In this document: positions 45,802 through 55,942 of the stretch, one piece after another | How the letters are laid out: each line of letters starts with the position of its first letter | Numbering within the stretch: the first letter of the stretch is position 1 | From: Antilocapra americana | Taxonomy: Eukaryota; Chordata; Mammalia; Artiodactyla; Antilocapridae | Reading direction: 5' to 3' | Assembly: GCA_007570785.1 (NCBI GenBank) | Contig: ML664668.1 | Span: forward strand, 296,594-360,593 | DNA length: 64,000 nt | Made by a program: the position numbers and the translations under genes | The notes under the pieces: generated by a model | What the model saw: only the letters and a program-made list of their open reading frames with translations | What the model was told of the DNA's origin: nothing | Databases searched by the model: none

Positions 45802-45828
45802 GGGATGGGGAGGGAGGTGGGAGGGGGG
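45802..45828 (+). other. G-quadruplex-like G tract in the L1 3'UTR
   Basis: Four or more runs of at least three G with short spacers ('gggatggggagggaggtggg' and a G6 run). Similar tracts lie in the two other L1 3' ends here (40,868-40,888 and 52,522-52,575). Confidence 0.7.
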
Positions 45829-45954
45829 ATTCAGGATGGGAAACACATGGCAGATTCTTGTCTATCTATGGCAAAACCAATACAATATTGTAATTAGACT
45901 CCAATTAAAATAAATTAATTTTTTATTTAAAATATAAAAGTCTAATAGTTTAAT

Positions 45955-46665
45955 GGGAAACAGTATGAAGGTTTCTTATAAAACTAAAAATAGAACTAAC
46001 ATATGATCAAGCAATCCTACTCCTGAGCATATCTGAAAAAGACAAAAACTGTTTCAAAAAGACACATGCACTCCAAGTTTCATAGTAGCACTATTTACAA
46101 CAGCTAAAACATGGGGGAAAATCTAGGTGTCCATCAATACAGGATGGGTTTACGAAGATGTGTTGTGTATGTATGTATGTATATATCTATATGTACACAT
46201 ACATACAATGGAATATTACTCAGCCATAAAAAGAATGATACATTGCCATCTGAAGAAAGAAGAATGGACTTAGAGAATACTAGACTTGGTAAGAATATTA
46301 TTCTAAGAATACTACACTTAAAAGTAAGTCACAGAGAAACATGCATTATATGATATCACTTATATGTGGGATCTAAAAAATGATATAGATGAATTTATAT
46401 ACAAAACAGAAACAGACTCACAGATATAGAAAACAAACTTTTGGTTACCAAAGGGGAAATGGAGGAGGGAGGGGTAAATTAGGGGATTAACAGATGCAAA
46501 CTACTATACATAACAGAGATGAGCAATAAGGATTTAAAGGAAACTATATTCAATATCTTGTAATAACCTATAATGGAAAATAATCTGGAAATAACTGAAT
46601 CACTTTGCTATACACCTGAAACTAACACAATATTGTAAACCAACTACACTTCAGTTTAAAAAAAG
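45955..46665 (+). mobile_element. Older L1: ORF2 end and 3'UTR
   Basis: Starts near 'gtatgaaggtttcttataaaac', corresponding to the ORF2 C-terminal part. It includes 'tactcagccataaaaagaatg' and 'tatcacttatatgtgggatc' and ends 'ctatacacctgaaactaacacaatattgtaaacc'. More diverged than the full-length L1 next to it. No frame is open. Confidence 0.88.
46160..46206. repeat. (TATG)n/(TACA)n low-complexity run
   Basis: 'gtatgtatgtatgtatata' followed by 'tgtacacatacatac' within the older L1. Confidence 0.8.
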
Positions 46666-46837
46666 GAGCATAACTGTTTACTATATTGAAGTTCATCTTT
46701 GAGGCATTTTTTTTTCTGGTACCTGATGACCACTTTTAACTTATAAATTCAAATATATGATTTTTTCCCCAGAAGCTTTTCTTGGATTAAATTTTCTGTC
46801 AGCTTCTTTATCATCCTCAAGGACTCCAATTATATAC

Positions 46838-47023
46838 TAGTTCAAGAATCTGTCTGTAATGCAGGAGACATGGGTTTGATCCCTGGCTTGGGAAGATACC
46901 CTGGAGTAGGCAATGGGAACCCACTCCAGTATTCTTGCCTAGAAAATCCCATGGACAGAGGAGTCTGGTGGGCTAGAGTCCATGGGGTCACAAAGAGCCA
47001 GACATGACTGAGTGATTAACATT
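46838..47023 (+). mobile_element. Bov-tA SINE, 5'-shortened
   Basis: Sense Bov-tA from 'gaatctgtctgtaatgcagg' to 'agccagacatgactgagtg'. The tRNA-like head before 'aagaatctg' is missing or unreadable. No clear TSD. Confidence 0.88.
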
Positions 47024-47290
47024 ACTAGGAAAAAAAACATCTTTGCCTATTTCCCATTTCAGCCACTTTCTCTCTATTTTTTCCTATTTCATTTTCATTC
47101 TTTGCTTGTATTTTTACGCTTTTCAATTGTTCTTTTATGTTTCATTCAAATCTATTCTTCCTTGTTCAGTCTGTAACTCAGTCTTCATTACTGATATGAT
47201 TTTGCCTTCTCTAAGTATTCATAGTGTTCATCAAATTTATTTTCTTTATGAATATTCTGACTTTAGTTTTTTCATTTATGCTTCAAAGTT
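47024..47290 (-). mobile_element. Old L1, antisense, right part of the nested tract
   Basis: With 46,666-46,837 ('catcctcaaggactccaattata') this continues antisense L1 5'UTR/ORF1-like sequence on the far side of the SINE. It supports one old antisense L1 tract holding all the younger insertions. Confidence 0.5.
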
Positions 47291-47294
47291 TGTA

Positions 47295-47352
47295 GATATA
47301 TACATATGTGTGTATGTGTGTGTATATACACACACACATATAGATAGATACA
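47295..47352. repeat. TA/TG/CA-rich microsatellite
   Basis: Compound run: 'tatatacatatgtgtgtatg' then 'tgtatatacacacacacata' and 'tagatagata'. It is partly self-complementary. Confidence 0.85.
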
Positions 47353-49242
47353 TTCAAAGACTCATTCGAGAATGTTTGCTTCATTTTGAAACGCTGCATT
47401 ATGAGTTCTGGTTTTTCATCAGATATTTGAAGAAATTTCTTTTCAGTTCTATCATCTATGCTGTTTTATTTTTAGAGTAGTTTTGATTAGAGGAAGAATG
47501 GTGATGTGTATTTCCATGAACCATGTTGGTGATTTAATACGTTTTATAAAATTTGCAGTTCGAACACACCATTTTCTGTAGTATAGCAAAGGACAGTTTC
47601 CTTACTGAGTCATGTATTCTTTCTCTTCTAAGGGTGAGAAAGGTGAACATGGGATTTGAGTGTCCTTGATTTCTTCCCATCCCCCAGTCTTAGAGATCAT
47701 ACATCTCTTGCTTTGCTTTCCCCTTTACTATGCAGTTTCCATAGGGATACTCTCCCACTGAATCATCTTCTCCTCTTCCCCTATTAAAACATTGCCTTTC
47801 GGGACTGCCTGCTTGACTCAGACATTTTTAAATCTCTATCCTTGAGTTAGTGTTCCATCTAACATGTGCTTTCCTTTTCCTTTTTTTTTTTTTTGTTTTT
47901 CACATTAGTAGAAACTCTCTCTTTCTGGAAGCTGTATTACTTTCCTCTTTATTTTTTCACATGGTTTTCCCAAATTGTTCCTGTTCTCTGACAAGGCTTT
48001 ACAGTAAACGTAAGCTCACCGGAATTCAGGGTTTTGTTTTCTTTTTACAGGTAGGTTAAAGTTTGACAAGTTTTTCTAGTCATTTCAAGTACAACAGATG
48101 TGATGTGATTTTATTTGTTGCTCTAGACTTTTTTGAGGGTTTTAGAGGATATACTGGGAGTTTTATAGTTATGCTGATGCTATAGTTTCATAGTTACACA
48201 AAACTACTCATATTACTTATTGAAATAAAAATTTACAGAAAAAAGTAAACAAAGTATAATTTAAGAGTTCAATTGTTTTTAAAGTCACCACAGAAATATG
48301 GTGGAATAGAAAAACGCCAGAATCCTCGAAGCCTCACTTTGCTCCTCTCCCAATCCCTATTCCCTTCCACCCAAAGGTGAACACTATTATCATTTATATA
48401 AGCATACATAATGTTAGATGTTTTTAACCTTTATATCACTTCAATGTTATTGTAAGCATCATTATGTGACTAATTTATTTCTCTCAAAATTATGTAGTGA
48501 GATTAATCTCTGCAGCTGGGACAAAGCAATGTTCAATTCTCTTCATTGCTGTCTACGTTTGTTTCAGCTTGAATTGGATTCTCAGTTTGGATCCTTGATC
48601 CTTTGTAGGTCCTTGCTAATACTGGTTTCAGCCCATTTTTTGTGTGTGTGAAATTGGAAATTAAAGTGCAAAGATTAATGATCTCATCAATGCAGTCTTG
48701 TAGACAAGTTATTAAATGAGACTAGAATTCAAATTTCCTAAGTCCTTGTTGAGATAACATTTTTCCACTGCATAATGATTTATGAAATAAAAAAAAGCAT
48801 TCAGTCATTTTCATTTTTTCCCCTGAAGTTATCACATGGAGTCTCTTCTTCACCTTGTTTCTCAAAATCCCCATATCCTTTTTTTCTCCTATTTATACAT
48901 TGGTACTTTTGCCAAGACTTGCTTTTTTTTTAATAAAAAGAACTTTAATCCATTTACCCTTTCATTTTAGCTACAGAATGAATCTACTTGTCATGAAACA
49001 TATCTTTAAAAAATCAGATGCCCAGTAAAAAATTTAAGCAATAAACTCTGATTTATAAATGTTATTCAAATCAAGTTAAAATCTTATTTGGAAAACTTGC
49101 ATTTGTAATTTTCCATCTCCATAGGCCACACTCTAGGCAACAGCAAGGTATTTTTTAGGAAGGAACTACTTTGCCCCCAAAACATATTAGAAAGACAGAG
49201 AAAGAGTAATATCAACAATTTTCCATCTGAATTTTAGAATTT
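47353..49242. other. Mostly unrecognised
   Basis: About 1.9 kb with a long T run at 47,880-47,895. The 48,340-48,500 part ('caaaggtgaacactattatca') faintly resembles antisense old L1. No gene is seen. Confidence 0.4.
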
Positions 49243-49466
49243 GTGTTGTTCATGCTACGTAGCTTCAGTTGTGTCCAGCTCTGTGCAATCCTATGGACTA
49301 TAGCCCACCAGGCTTCTCTGTCCATGGGATTCTCCAGGCAAGAATACTGAAGTGGGTTGCCATGCCCTGCTCCAGGGGATCTTCGCGACCCAGGGATTGA
49401 ACCCATATCTCTTATGTCTCCTGCATCGGCAGGTGGATTCATTACCATTAGCACCACCTGGGAGTT
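49243..49466 (-). mobile_element. Bov-tA SINE, 'ttatgtctcctgcat' subtype
   Basis: Antisense; ends 'ttaccattagcaccacctggga'. Same subtype as 31,585-31,817. TSD not clear. Confidence 0.9.
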
Positions 49467-49700
49467 CTAAAAAAGCTTCATTCAATTTTAAAGTTGACTA
49501 TAATATTAAATTATTTTAAAATGGTAAAACATACCCATTCAAATGTATTATAATTAAAATTGTAACATAGCAGAGACTGACAGATCAATATCTTGAGCTG
49601 ATAGATTAACCAATTTTATTTACTGATTTTAGAATGATGTTTTCTTTTAACTATGCACTGGTGATGAACTTTGTAGCTTGTCACTACTCTTTAATCAAAA

Positions 49701-49770
49701 TAAAGGAAGGAAAGAAGAAAGGAAGGAAGTAAAGGAGAGAAGGAGAAAGGAAAGAAAGGTGAAAAAAGGA
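49701..49770. repeat. Purine-rich (GGAA)n-like tract
   Basis: About 70 bases of A and G: 'aaggaaggaaagaagaaagg' and further similar units. Confidence 0.85.
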
Positions 49771-49824
49771 AGTAATCAGTTTTGTTCCTGTCTTTTAAGC
49801 CCAATTTAACTCTTGCACATTATA

Positions 49825-49890
49825 CTGGGATAGCCAAAAAGCTCATTCAGGTTTTTCTGTAATATCTTATGAACTTTTTGGCCAACCAAA
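49825..49890. mobile_element. Mariner-type MITE with TA target duplication
   Basis: Arms 'ctgggatagccaaaaagctc' and 'gaactttttggccaaccaaa' are inverted copies of each other. TA lies directly outside at 49,823-49,824 and 49,891-49,892. 66 bases. Confidence 0.85.
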
Positions 49891-50055
49891 TACATGCACT
49901 ATTATACACATTTTAGAGGAAGTAGAGACATATCAATTTCTTTTTGTGTGATAAAATAATGCTATGTTTATAATAACAAATAAGGACACAGATTTCTTTC
50001 TGTTTTCAATTGTTAACCACAGTCACCATGCTTGCACATTAGGTCTAAAGAACTC

Positions 50056-50155
50056 ACTCAGTTTATAACTGAAGTTTGTATATTGTGATAATATCTCTCT
50101 TTTTTCCCCACCCCCAGTCTCTGGTAACCATCATTCTACTGTCTCTTACTAAGAG

Positions 50156-50202
<47 letters not shown>

Positions 50203-50460
50203 GATTCCACATACAAGTGAGATCATGGTGTATTATTCTTTGTGTGTCTGGCTTATTTCACTTAATGTAATGTTCTCCAGGTTCATCCATGTTGAAGCAA
50301 ATGACAGGATTTCCTTTTAAGAATAAATAATATTTGTGTGTGTGTTTGTATCACATTTTCTTGGTTACTGTGAATAACGCTGTGATGAAAATGGAACTGA
50401 AGTTGTCTCTTCAAGATAATGATTTATTTTCTTTGAATATAAGACATGGAATTCTTATAC
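50056..50460 (-). mobile_element. Old L1 3'UTR, antisense, with (TA)n expansion
   Basis: 'ggtaaccatcattctactgtctc', 'cacatacaagtgagatcatgg', 'ctggcttatttcacttaatg' and 'ccaggttcatccatgttg' are antisense old L1. A TA run is inserted at 50,156. Confidence 0.78.
50156..50199. repeat. (TA)n microsatellite
   Basis: About 44 bases of uninterrupted TA. The Tyr/Ile repeat in the overlapping open frame is only this microsatellite. Confidence 0.95.
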
Positions 50461-51335
50461 TTTTAATACAATATAGTTTTGGCAACTATTGTAACACAGT
50501 TGTTTATGCTTTAAATTTTGATATTTATGAAAAAGAAACCTATACATTATTAAATATTTAAGCTTCATCTGTTTAACAGATTTATTTAATCCTGTGGTGC
50601 CCAGTACGTCTTAGGTGCCTGGGGGAAGGTTCTCTTGAATCATGAGGCTCTCACAAACACATGACGAACATATAATATGGCATCATGTAATGAAAGCTTT
50701 GAAGAAATATCAAGCAGTGAAGGGGAATAAAGAAGGATAAACATGAGAATATATTCTTTAGATGATGGAAATCTCCACCTGAGGTTTCTTCTGAGCAGAG
50801 ACCAGAAGGAAGTTGGAAAGGCTAAGTCAGTATATGAGGAAAGCCGTTATGTTTTTTAAACACTCAGAGTGAAAACTCTGAACACTCAACACTCAGACTG
50901 AAATGAAGCAAAGGAGAGGGCGGAGTAAGGAAAGAGAGCTGAGGCCTGTCAGGGTAGGTCCATTACAATTGGTGTAATTATCGCCCTTTCCCCACTGAAA
51001 GGACTCAGAGCTCTGGAATCAGTGCTGATCCCTGGCCTGGCCAGGAAAATACTGATATATCTCATTGAGCCAGAAAGAAAGGAAGTCCAATTATAAATTA
51101 TAACCCACTAAACTGATTTTATACTGAAACTAAACTAATATAAGAGAGGAGAAATAGCTCTGCTTCATAGAAGAATTTCAACTAATCTAGAAAGGAGGAC
51201 AAATTTGGATAGTTATTATTTTAGCAAGATCATAGTAATAACTGCTTCAGCCAGAAATGGATGCTACAGCCATCGGGCAAGAGGTTCCTAGGGAACCAGA
51301 TATTAACGTTTTGTTCTATTAGTTTCCTTTGTGGT
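50461..51335. other. No recognised feature
   Basis: Nothing recognised. A short imperfect internal repeat, 'aacactcagagtgaaaactctg' then 'aacactcagactgaaatg', lies at 50,858-50,905. Confidence 0.4.
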
Positions 51336-51339
51336 TAAA

Positions 51340-52010
51340 AATATTACATGAAGTCTTCCTTCTTAACAAATTTTTAAGTGTACAGGACAGTATTGTTAAC
51401 TCGATGCACATGGCTGTAGGTCTAATCTCTAGAACTTTTCCATTTTGTATAACTAGAACTCCATACCCACTGATCAGCCACTCTCCATTTCTCCCCACCC
51501 CCAGTACCTGACAACCACCATTCTACTTCTGGCTTTTAAAAGTATGACTACTTTAGATACATCATAAAAGTAGAATCATGTAGTATTTGTCCATCTGTGA
51601 TTGGATTACCTCATTTAGCAAGTTCAGTCCATGTTACAGGACTTCTTTCTTTTTAAAGGCTAAATAATATTCCATCGCATGTGTATACCATATTTTCTGT
51701 ATCTCAGAAGTGGGACTGCTGGATCATACACTAGTTTTACTTTTGTTAAAAAACCTTATACTGTTTTCCATGGCAGACACACCACACCATTTTACATTCC
51801 CACCAAACGTGCACAAGGGTTCCAATTTCCCCTCATTCTAGCCAACACTATATTTTTTTAATAATGGCTATCCTAACGGGTGTGAGGTGATATCTCATTG
51901 TGGTTTTGTTTTGCTTTTCCCTGATGATTAGTGATGTTGAGCATGTATTCATGTGCTTGTTGCCATTTGTGTATCTTAAAATGGCAACTGTATGTTTAAG
52001 TCCTTTCCCC
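51340..52010 (-). mobile_element. Old L1 3' part, antisense
   Basis: 3'UTR at the low end ('aaccaccattctacttctgg', 'gaatcatgtagtatttgtcc'). Decayed ORF2 end at the high end: 'ccatggcagacacaccacaccattttacattcccacc' and 'ggtgtgaggtgatatctcattgtgg'. Confidence 0.85.
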
Positions 52011-52200
52011 CTGTTTTATTGAGAAACAAGTATAATTGTATGTATTTGAAGTATACAGAATGATTACTTGATACACTTAAATACTGCTGAATAATTTTGA
52101 AGATCAAGATGACTGACACATCCATTATTTCACATAGTTAACTTTCTTTTTGTATGTGGTAAGAATGCTTAAGATATACTCTTAGAAACTCTGAAATACA
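52011..52200 (-). mobile_element. Second old L1 3'UTR piece, antisense
   Basis: 'tattgagaaacaagtataattg', 'gatcaagatgactgacacatcc' and 'atatactcttagaaactc' fit another antisense L1 3'UTR abutting the previous one. Confidence 0.6.
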
Positions 52201-52467
52201 TATACAATAGGTAAAAAAAATGTGTGTTTATAATTTTTGTAACTTTTCCATGTGTTTCACATTTTTCCAAAATAAAAGGCTGAGGGAAAGAGTTTTATGT
52301 TATATATGTGACTTCTTTTGTATATGTGGCAAAAACTATTCTCTTTTATTTTGTATATATGGCAAAAACTCTCCAGTTTTAAAATTTATTTTGTTATTTT
52401 CTTCCATAAGGCTGAGAATGCTAGAGACTCTTTGGGCGACATTTCAGTGAAATCTCTAAACACTGAG

Positions 52468-53062
52468 TACAGGTATCCCCCACTTTTCAAAAGGTCGGGG
52501 CTTGTACACTGAGATGTCCCAGGGGGAGGGAATCGGGAGGGAGGAAGGAGGGGGGTTCTGGAGGGGGAGCATATGTAAACCCATGGCGGTTTCTTGTCAT
52601 TGTATGGCAAAACCAACACAATAAAGTAAAGAAAATTTAAAAAAAAAAGAATATGGGAAAAAAAAATGTACCATTACAAAAGGTCGCTTTACGGCACTCT
52701 CTTATACAAAAGACCTATTAATACATCAGTACCTGTTTTCACTAACCCAAAGATATCCAGAGATGATTTTCTCTTAAATAAAAAAAGGCCAAAGCAAAAA
52801 CAGCATTTACTCTTGCAGGGATCCATTATAGAGGCTGCGCACAGGCAGAGGAGCAAGAGCAGTACCACCAAGCTCCTTTCTGAGAACTGCACTCAGCATC
52901 AAGCCTCCACACCTTTCAGCTGTGTCTGTGAGCATCTGTGCTTCATTTATATTTATTTTGTGCCTCCTTAGCAAGATATGTCCTATTGTAATCGCTTCTT
53001 CACTTAACACTTTTTGGTTTATGTAAGTTTTCATGGGAACCCTCTACTTTTGGATAGCATGA
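52468..53062 (+). mobile_element. Old nonautonomous DNA transposon, family unresolved
   Basis: Starts 'acaggtatcccccacttttc'. Near its end, 'cctctacttttggatagcat' is roughly inverted relative to the start, as in a terminal inverted repeat. The interior 'gtacctgttttcactaaccc' and 'cacttaacactttttggtttatg' match blocks I know from a mammal-wide repeat. It is split by an L1 3' fragment. Confidence 0.55.
52488..52686 (+). mobile_element. Short L1 3' end inserted in the DNA transposon
   Basis: 'ggaatcgggagggaggaagg', 'ggggggttctgg', 'gtaaacccatgg' and 'atggcaaaaccaacacaataaag' with an A-rich tail. TSD 'caaaaggtcg' at 52,488-52,497 and 52,677-52,686. Removing it restores 'aaaaggtcgctttacgg' of the host repeat. 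Confidence 0.88.
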
Positions 53063-53287
53063 GAAATGTGCACCTCTTCATTAGCATCTTGAATAAATCC
53101 ATCTCTTACATTTCTACTTCTTTCATTCCTCCTTGCTCTTCCTGAAATCTTCTCAGATCAAAGAGAAAAGGTGGGTGAATCCTACTTTATACACACAGTT
53201 TGTTCATTTTTTATTGGTTTTGAGGTTTTCTTTTCTTTCTCTTTGCCTTAATTATTCCCATCACCATGCCCCAAATTTTAATACCAC

Positions 53288-53391
53288 ATCTTGATCCATT
53301 CATTGAACAAATATCTCTGTGTTCACTATGCGAGGTAGTGTTCTAGGGGCTAATGCTTACTCTTTACTCTTTCCCCTAACTCAGGTTCTAT
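53288..53391 (+). mobile_element. MIR 5' part
   Basis: 'cattcattgaacaaatatctctgtgttcactatgcgaggtagtgttctaggggctaa' follows the MIR start. Only the first 65 or so bases are readable, and the Bov-A2 insertion follows. Confidence 0.55.
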
Positions 53392-53694
53392 ACAAACACC
53401 TCTGGAGAAGACAATGCCACCCCACTCCAGTACTGTTGCCTGGAGAATCCCATGGGCGGAGAAGCCTGGTAGGCTGCAGTCTATGGGGTCACTAAGGGTC
53501 GGACACGACTGAGAGACTTCACTTTCACTTTTCACTTTCATGCATTGGAGAAGGAAGTGGCAACCCACTCCAGTGTTCTTGCCTGGAGGATCCCAGGGAC
53601 GGGGGAGCCTGGAGGGCTGCCATCTATGGGGCAGCACAGACTCGGACACGACTGAAGCGACTTAGCAGCAGCAGCAGCAGCAAACAAACACCTC
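53392..53694 (+). mobile_element. Bov-A2 SINE with 11-bp TSD
   Basis: Sense dimer of two Bov-A units joined by 'cttcactttcacttttcactttcatg', the linker of Bov-A2, ending in an AGC run. Element 53,403-53,683. Perfect TSD 'acaaacacctc' at 53,392-53,402 and 53,684-53,694. Confidence 0.96.
53664..53681 (+). repeat. (AGC)6 at the SINE 3' end
   Basis: Six AGC units. This trinucleotide tail is typical of Bov-A2 and often polymorphic. Confidence 0.93.
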
Positions 53695-54259
53695 AGACAT
53701 AACCACCTGCATGTTATAAACTTTCCTTCCTCCTTTACTCAAAATATAGAATCTGGTATTTAAAATTTCTACCATGAGAATTCCTTCTTCGAGTTGTCTT
53801 ATTGTGTCTAGAAGGCTGCCTAGCATGTAACAGAAGTTGAATGACAATGAATGAATATATGAAAATGCAAAGAAGTTAGCTGAGAATGTTTATCAATTCA
53901 AGTGTTACAGATTCAACCAAACAAATATGACACTGGCTAGCTTCAGTGCAAAGGATATTTAGAGGAAGACTGTGATATATCTAAAAACATTGAATAAATT
54001 GTACCAGACTTAGACTCAGAAAAGCAAAACTGGGCAGCTGTGGAGAGGGAGGGAACAGGAGCAATGTCTTTAGGGTAAATATAGCGTTGCTACCTTCTAT
54101 CCATTTCTTTGGTCAAATTTTAAATTGTAGGGAGAGGGTTTCTGACTGGCTTTTGTTAAGCAGCATGTTCTCCCTTGGCCACAGGAAATCATGGGGGGAA
54201 GGGCAGCCAGGATAGTACTTCACATTAAGATATACAAACCTTAACCAGAGCCTGTGAGA
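53695..54259. other. No recognised feature
   Basis: Nothing recognised. Confidence 0.4.
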
Positions 54260-54715
54260 ATAGATGCTATTATACTTTCTGTTGCTACTGTAATGAACTG
54301 TTTAAACTTAGTGACTTAAAACAATCAGATTTATCTTCCGGTTCTGTAGGCTCAAAGTTGAACAAACATCTCACTGGACGGAAATTATTAGCATGGGTGC
54401 ATTCCTTTCTGGAGTTTCTAGGGTGAATCTATTTCCTTGTTTCTTCCAGTTTCTAGAGGCCACTGCATTCCTTGGCTTATCATTTCCTCCCTCCAGCTTC
54501 AGGGCCAGCAAAGATCAGCCAAGTCTTTCTATAATCACATAACTGACCTCTTCTTTTCTGCTGTCTTCTTCCACTTTTAAGGACACTTGTGATTACTCTG
54601 GGATCACCAGGATAATCTCCCTATTTTAAAGTCAGCTGATTAGCAATTGTAATTCCATCTTCAGCTGTAATTACTTCACCAACAGTCACTTTGGTCAACA
54701 GCAAATCTTGAACAA
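54260..54715 (+). mobile_element. Mammal-wide interspersed repeat, family unresolved
   Basis: 'gttgctactgtaatgaactg', 'gacttaaaacaatcagatttatc', 'gttctgtaggctcaaagttg', 'tttctggagtttctagggtgaatctatttccttg' and 'ttccacttttaaggacacttgtgattac' follow a common old repeat whose name I cannot give safely. Confidence 0.6.
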
Positions 54716-55717
54716 TAAGAATTCTTGGAAGAGATAACACATTTTGAGCAGTAGATGTAAAGAGGGAGGGATTCAGGGACATCACAGAAGTTTAGAATCA
54801 CAAAAAAGCATTAAAGCAAAACTTGCATAGATCTGCCTAGGCTCCCCCTGGGTATAATGATTTTTCATGTATGATGAAAGAAGCTGAATGCAATCTAGCT
54901 ACAAAAATACTTAGCTCCTGATGCAGCCCTATGTTATCATTTATTTTAATCAGTGATCTAAAACAATATAGTGTTCCACTCTCCAAGGAAATACTTCATA
55001 ACCAATAAATATCTTGCATCATCTATTAGAGGTAATCAGATAATATAGGAAAGTACTTAAAGATTAGAATCCAATCCATGATGAAGCTAGGGAAATCCTA
55101 CATCATATATGAGCCTATGGTTACTTTTCAGAATCTTTTGCTTTGGGTTATCATCTTCATTATCGGTTCATTGCCAATGGGAAGATTTTAACTACCAGAT
55201 GTGACTTAGAATCCTGTTTCTGAAGAATTCTCTGTATATTACTAATTATATTTAGCAACAAAGGTAAATATTATAGTTTCATATACTTTCAGAGTTTCTG
55301 TCAAGATAATTTAATTCAATCTGTTCATGTGAGCAGGCAGAGGCCCTACAAGATTAAGTGATATGAACAAGGTCTTCCAAACTTCCTGTGTTAAAGTTAA
55401 TGGGAGCACCCACCTCTTGTCTGATGTATATTAGGTTTCTGTCTAAGATGTTTCAAATTCCTTTACACACACTCATGTGTGAACATACACACACACATCC
55501 ACAAATCAGTAACAAAGGAACCAGGAAAATAACAACATGTCTATATAATTGAAATCATCTATTTAAAATAATACAATTAGAATCATTCTCCTGTGGGCAT
55601 AGGGGGGGAATGAGAACACTGAATTTGTGTATACATATGGCTATAAAAGAAGTGCTAATAGGAGGTAGCATTAGATTGTAAGAGATAATCATCATTCCCC
55701 AAATCATAGCTAGTGTT
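54716..55717. other. Mostly unrecognised
   Basis: About 1 kb. A weak MIR-like core ('ggcagaggccctacaagattaagtg') is at 55,335-55,385. A short CA run is near 55,487. Confidence 0.4.
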
Positions 55718-55942
55718 AGACTGACAGGGCTTCTCTGGTGGCTCATTCGGTATAGAATCTGCCTGCAGTGCAAGAGACCCAGGTTTGATCCCTGGGTCAG
55801 GAAGATCCTCTGGAGAAGGAAATGGCAACCCACTCCAGTATTCTTTCCTGGGAAATCCCATGGACAGAAGAGGCTGGCAGGCGACAGTCCATGAAGCTGC
55901 AAAGAATCAGACATGACTTAGCAACTAAACCACAGACTGATA
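55718..55942 (+). mobile_element. Bov-tA SINE with 9-bp TSD
   Basis: Sense and complete, from 'gggcttctctggtggctc' to 'agacatgacttagcaactaaac'. TSD 'agactgaca' (55,718-55,726) and 'agactgata' (55,934-55,942). Confidence 0.93.

Larger units (their letters stand above)
37649..45934 (+). mobile_element. Full-length ruminant L1 (L1-BT-like) with 20-bp TSD
   Basis: An 8286-base sense element (including 100 N) with 5'UTR, ORF1, ORF2, 3'UTR and an A-rich end. A perfect 20-bp TSD, 'taaaagtctaatagtttaat', lies at 37,629-37,648 and 45,935-45,954. The left target 'tttt/aaaag' fits the L1 endonuclease site. The 5' end begins with the G-rich 'gggtggggggtgg' and 'taagatggcagagg' characteristic of L1 starts. 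Both ORFs are broken and ORF1 holds a later L1 fragment, so it cannot move on its own. Confidence 0.95.

Noticed and set aside
50076..50270. Protein with a Tyr-Ile repeat
   Set aside because: Translation of a (TA)n microsatellite.
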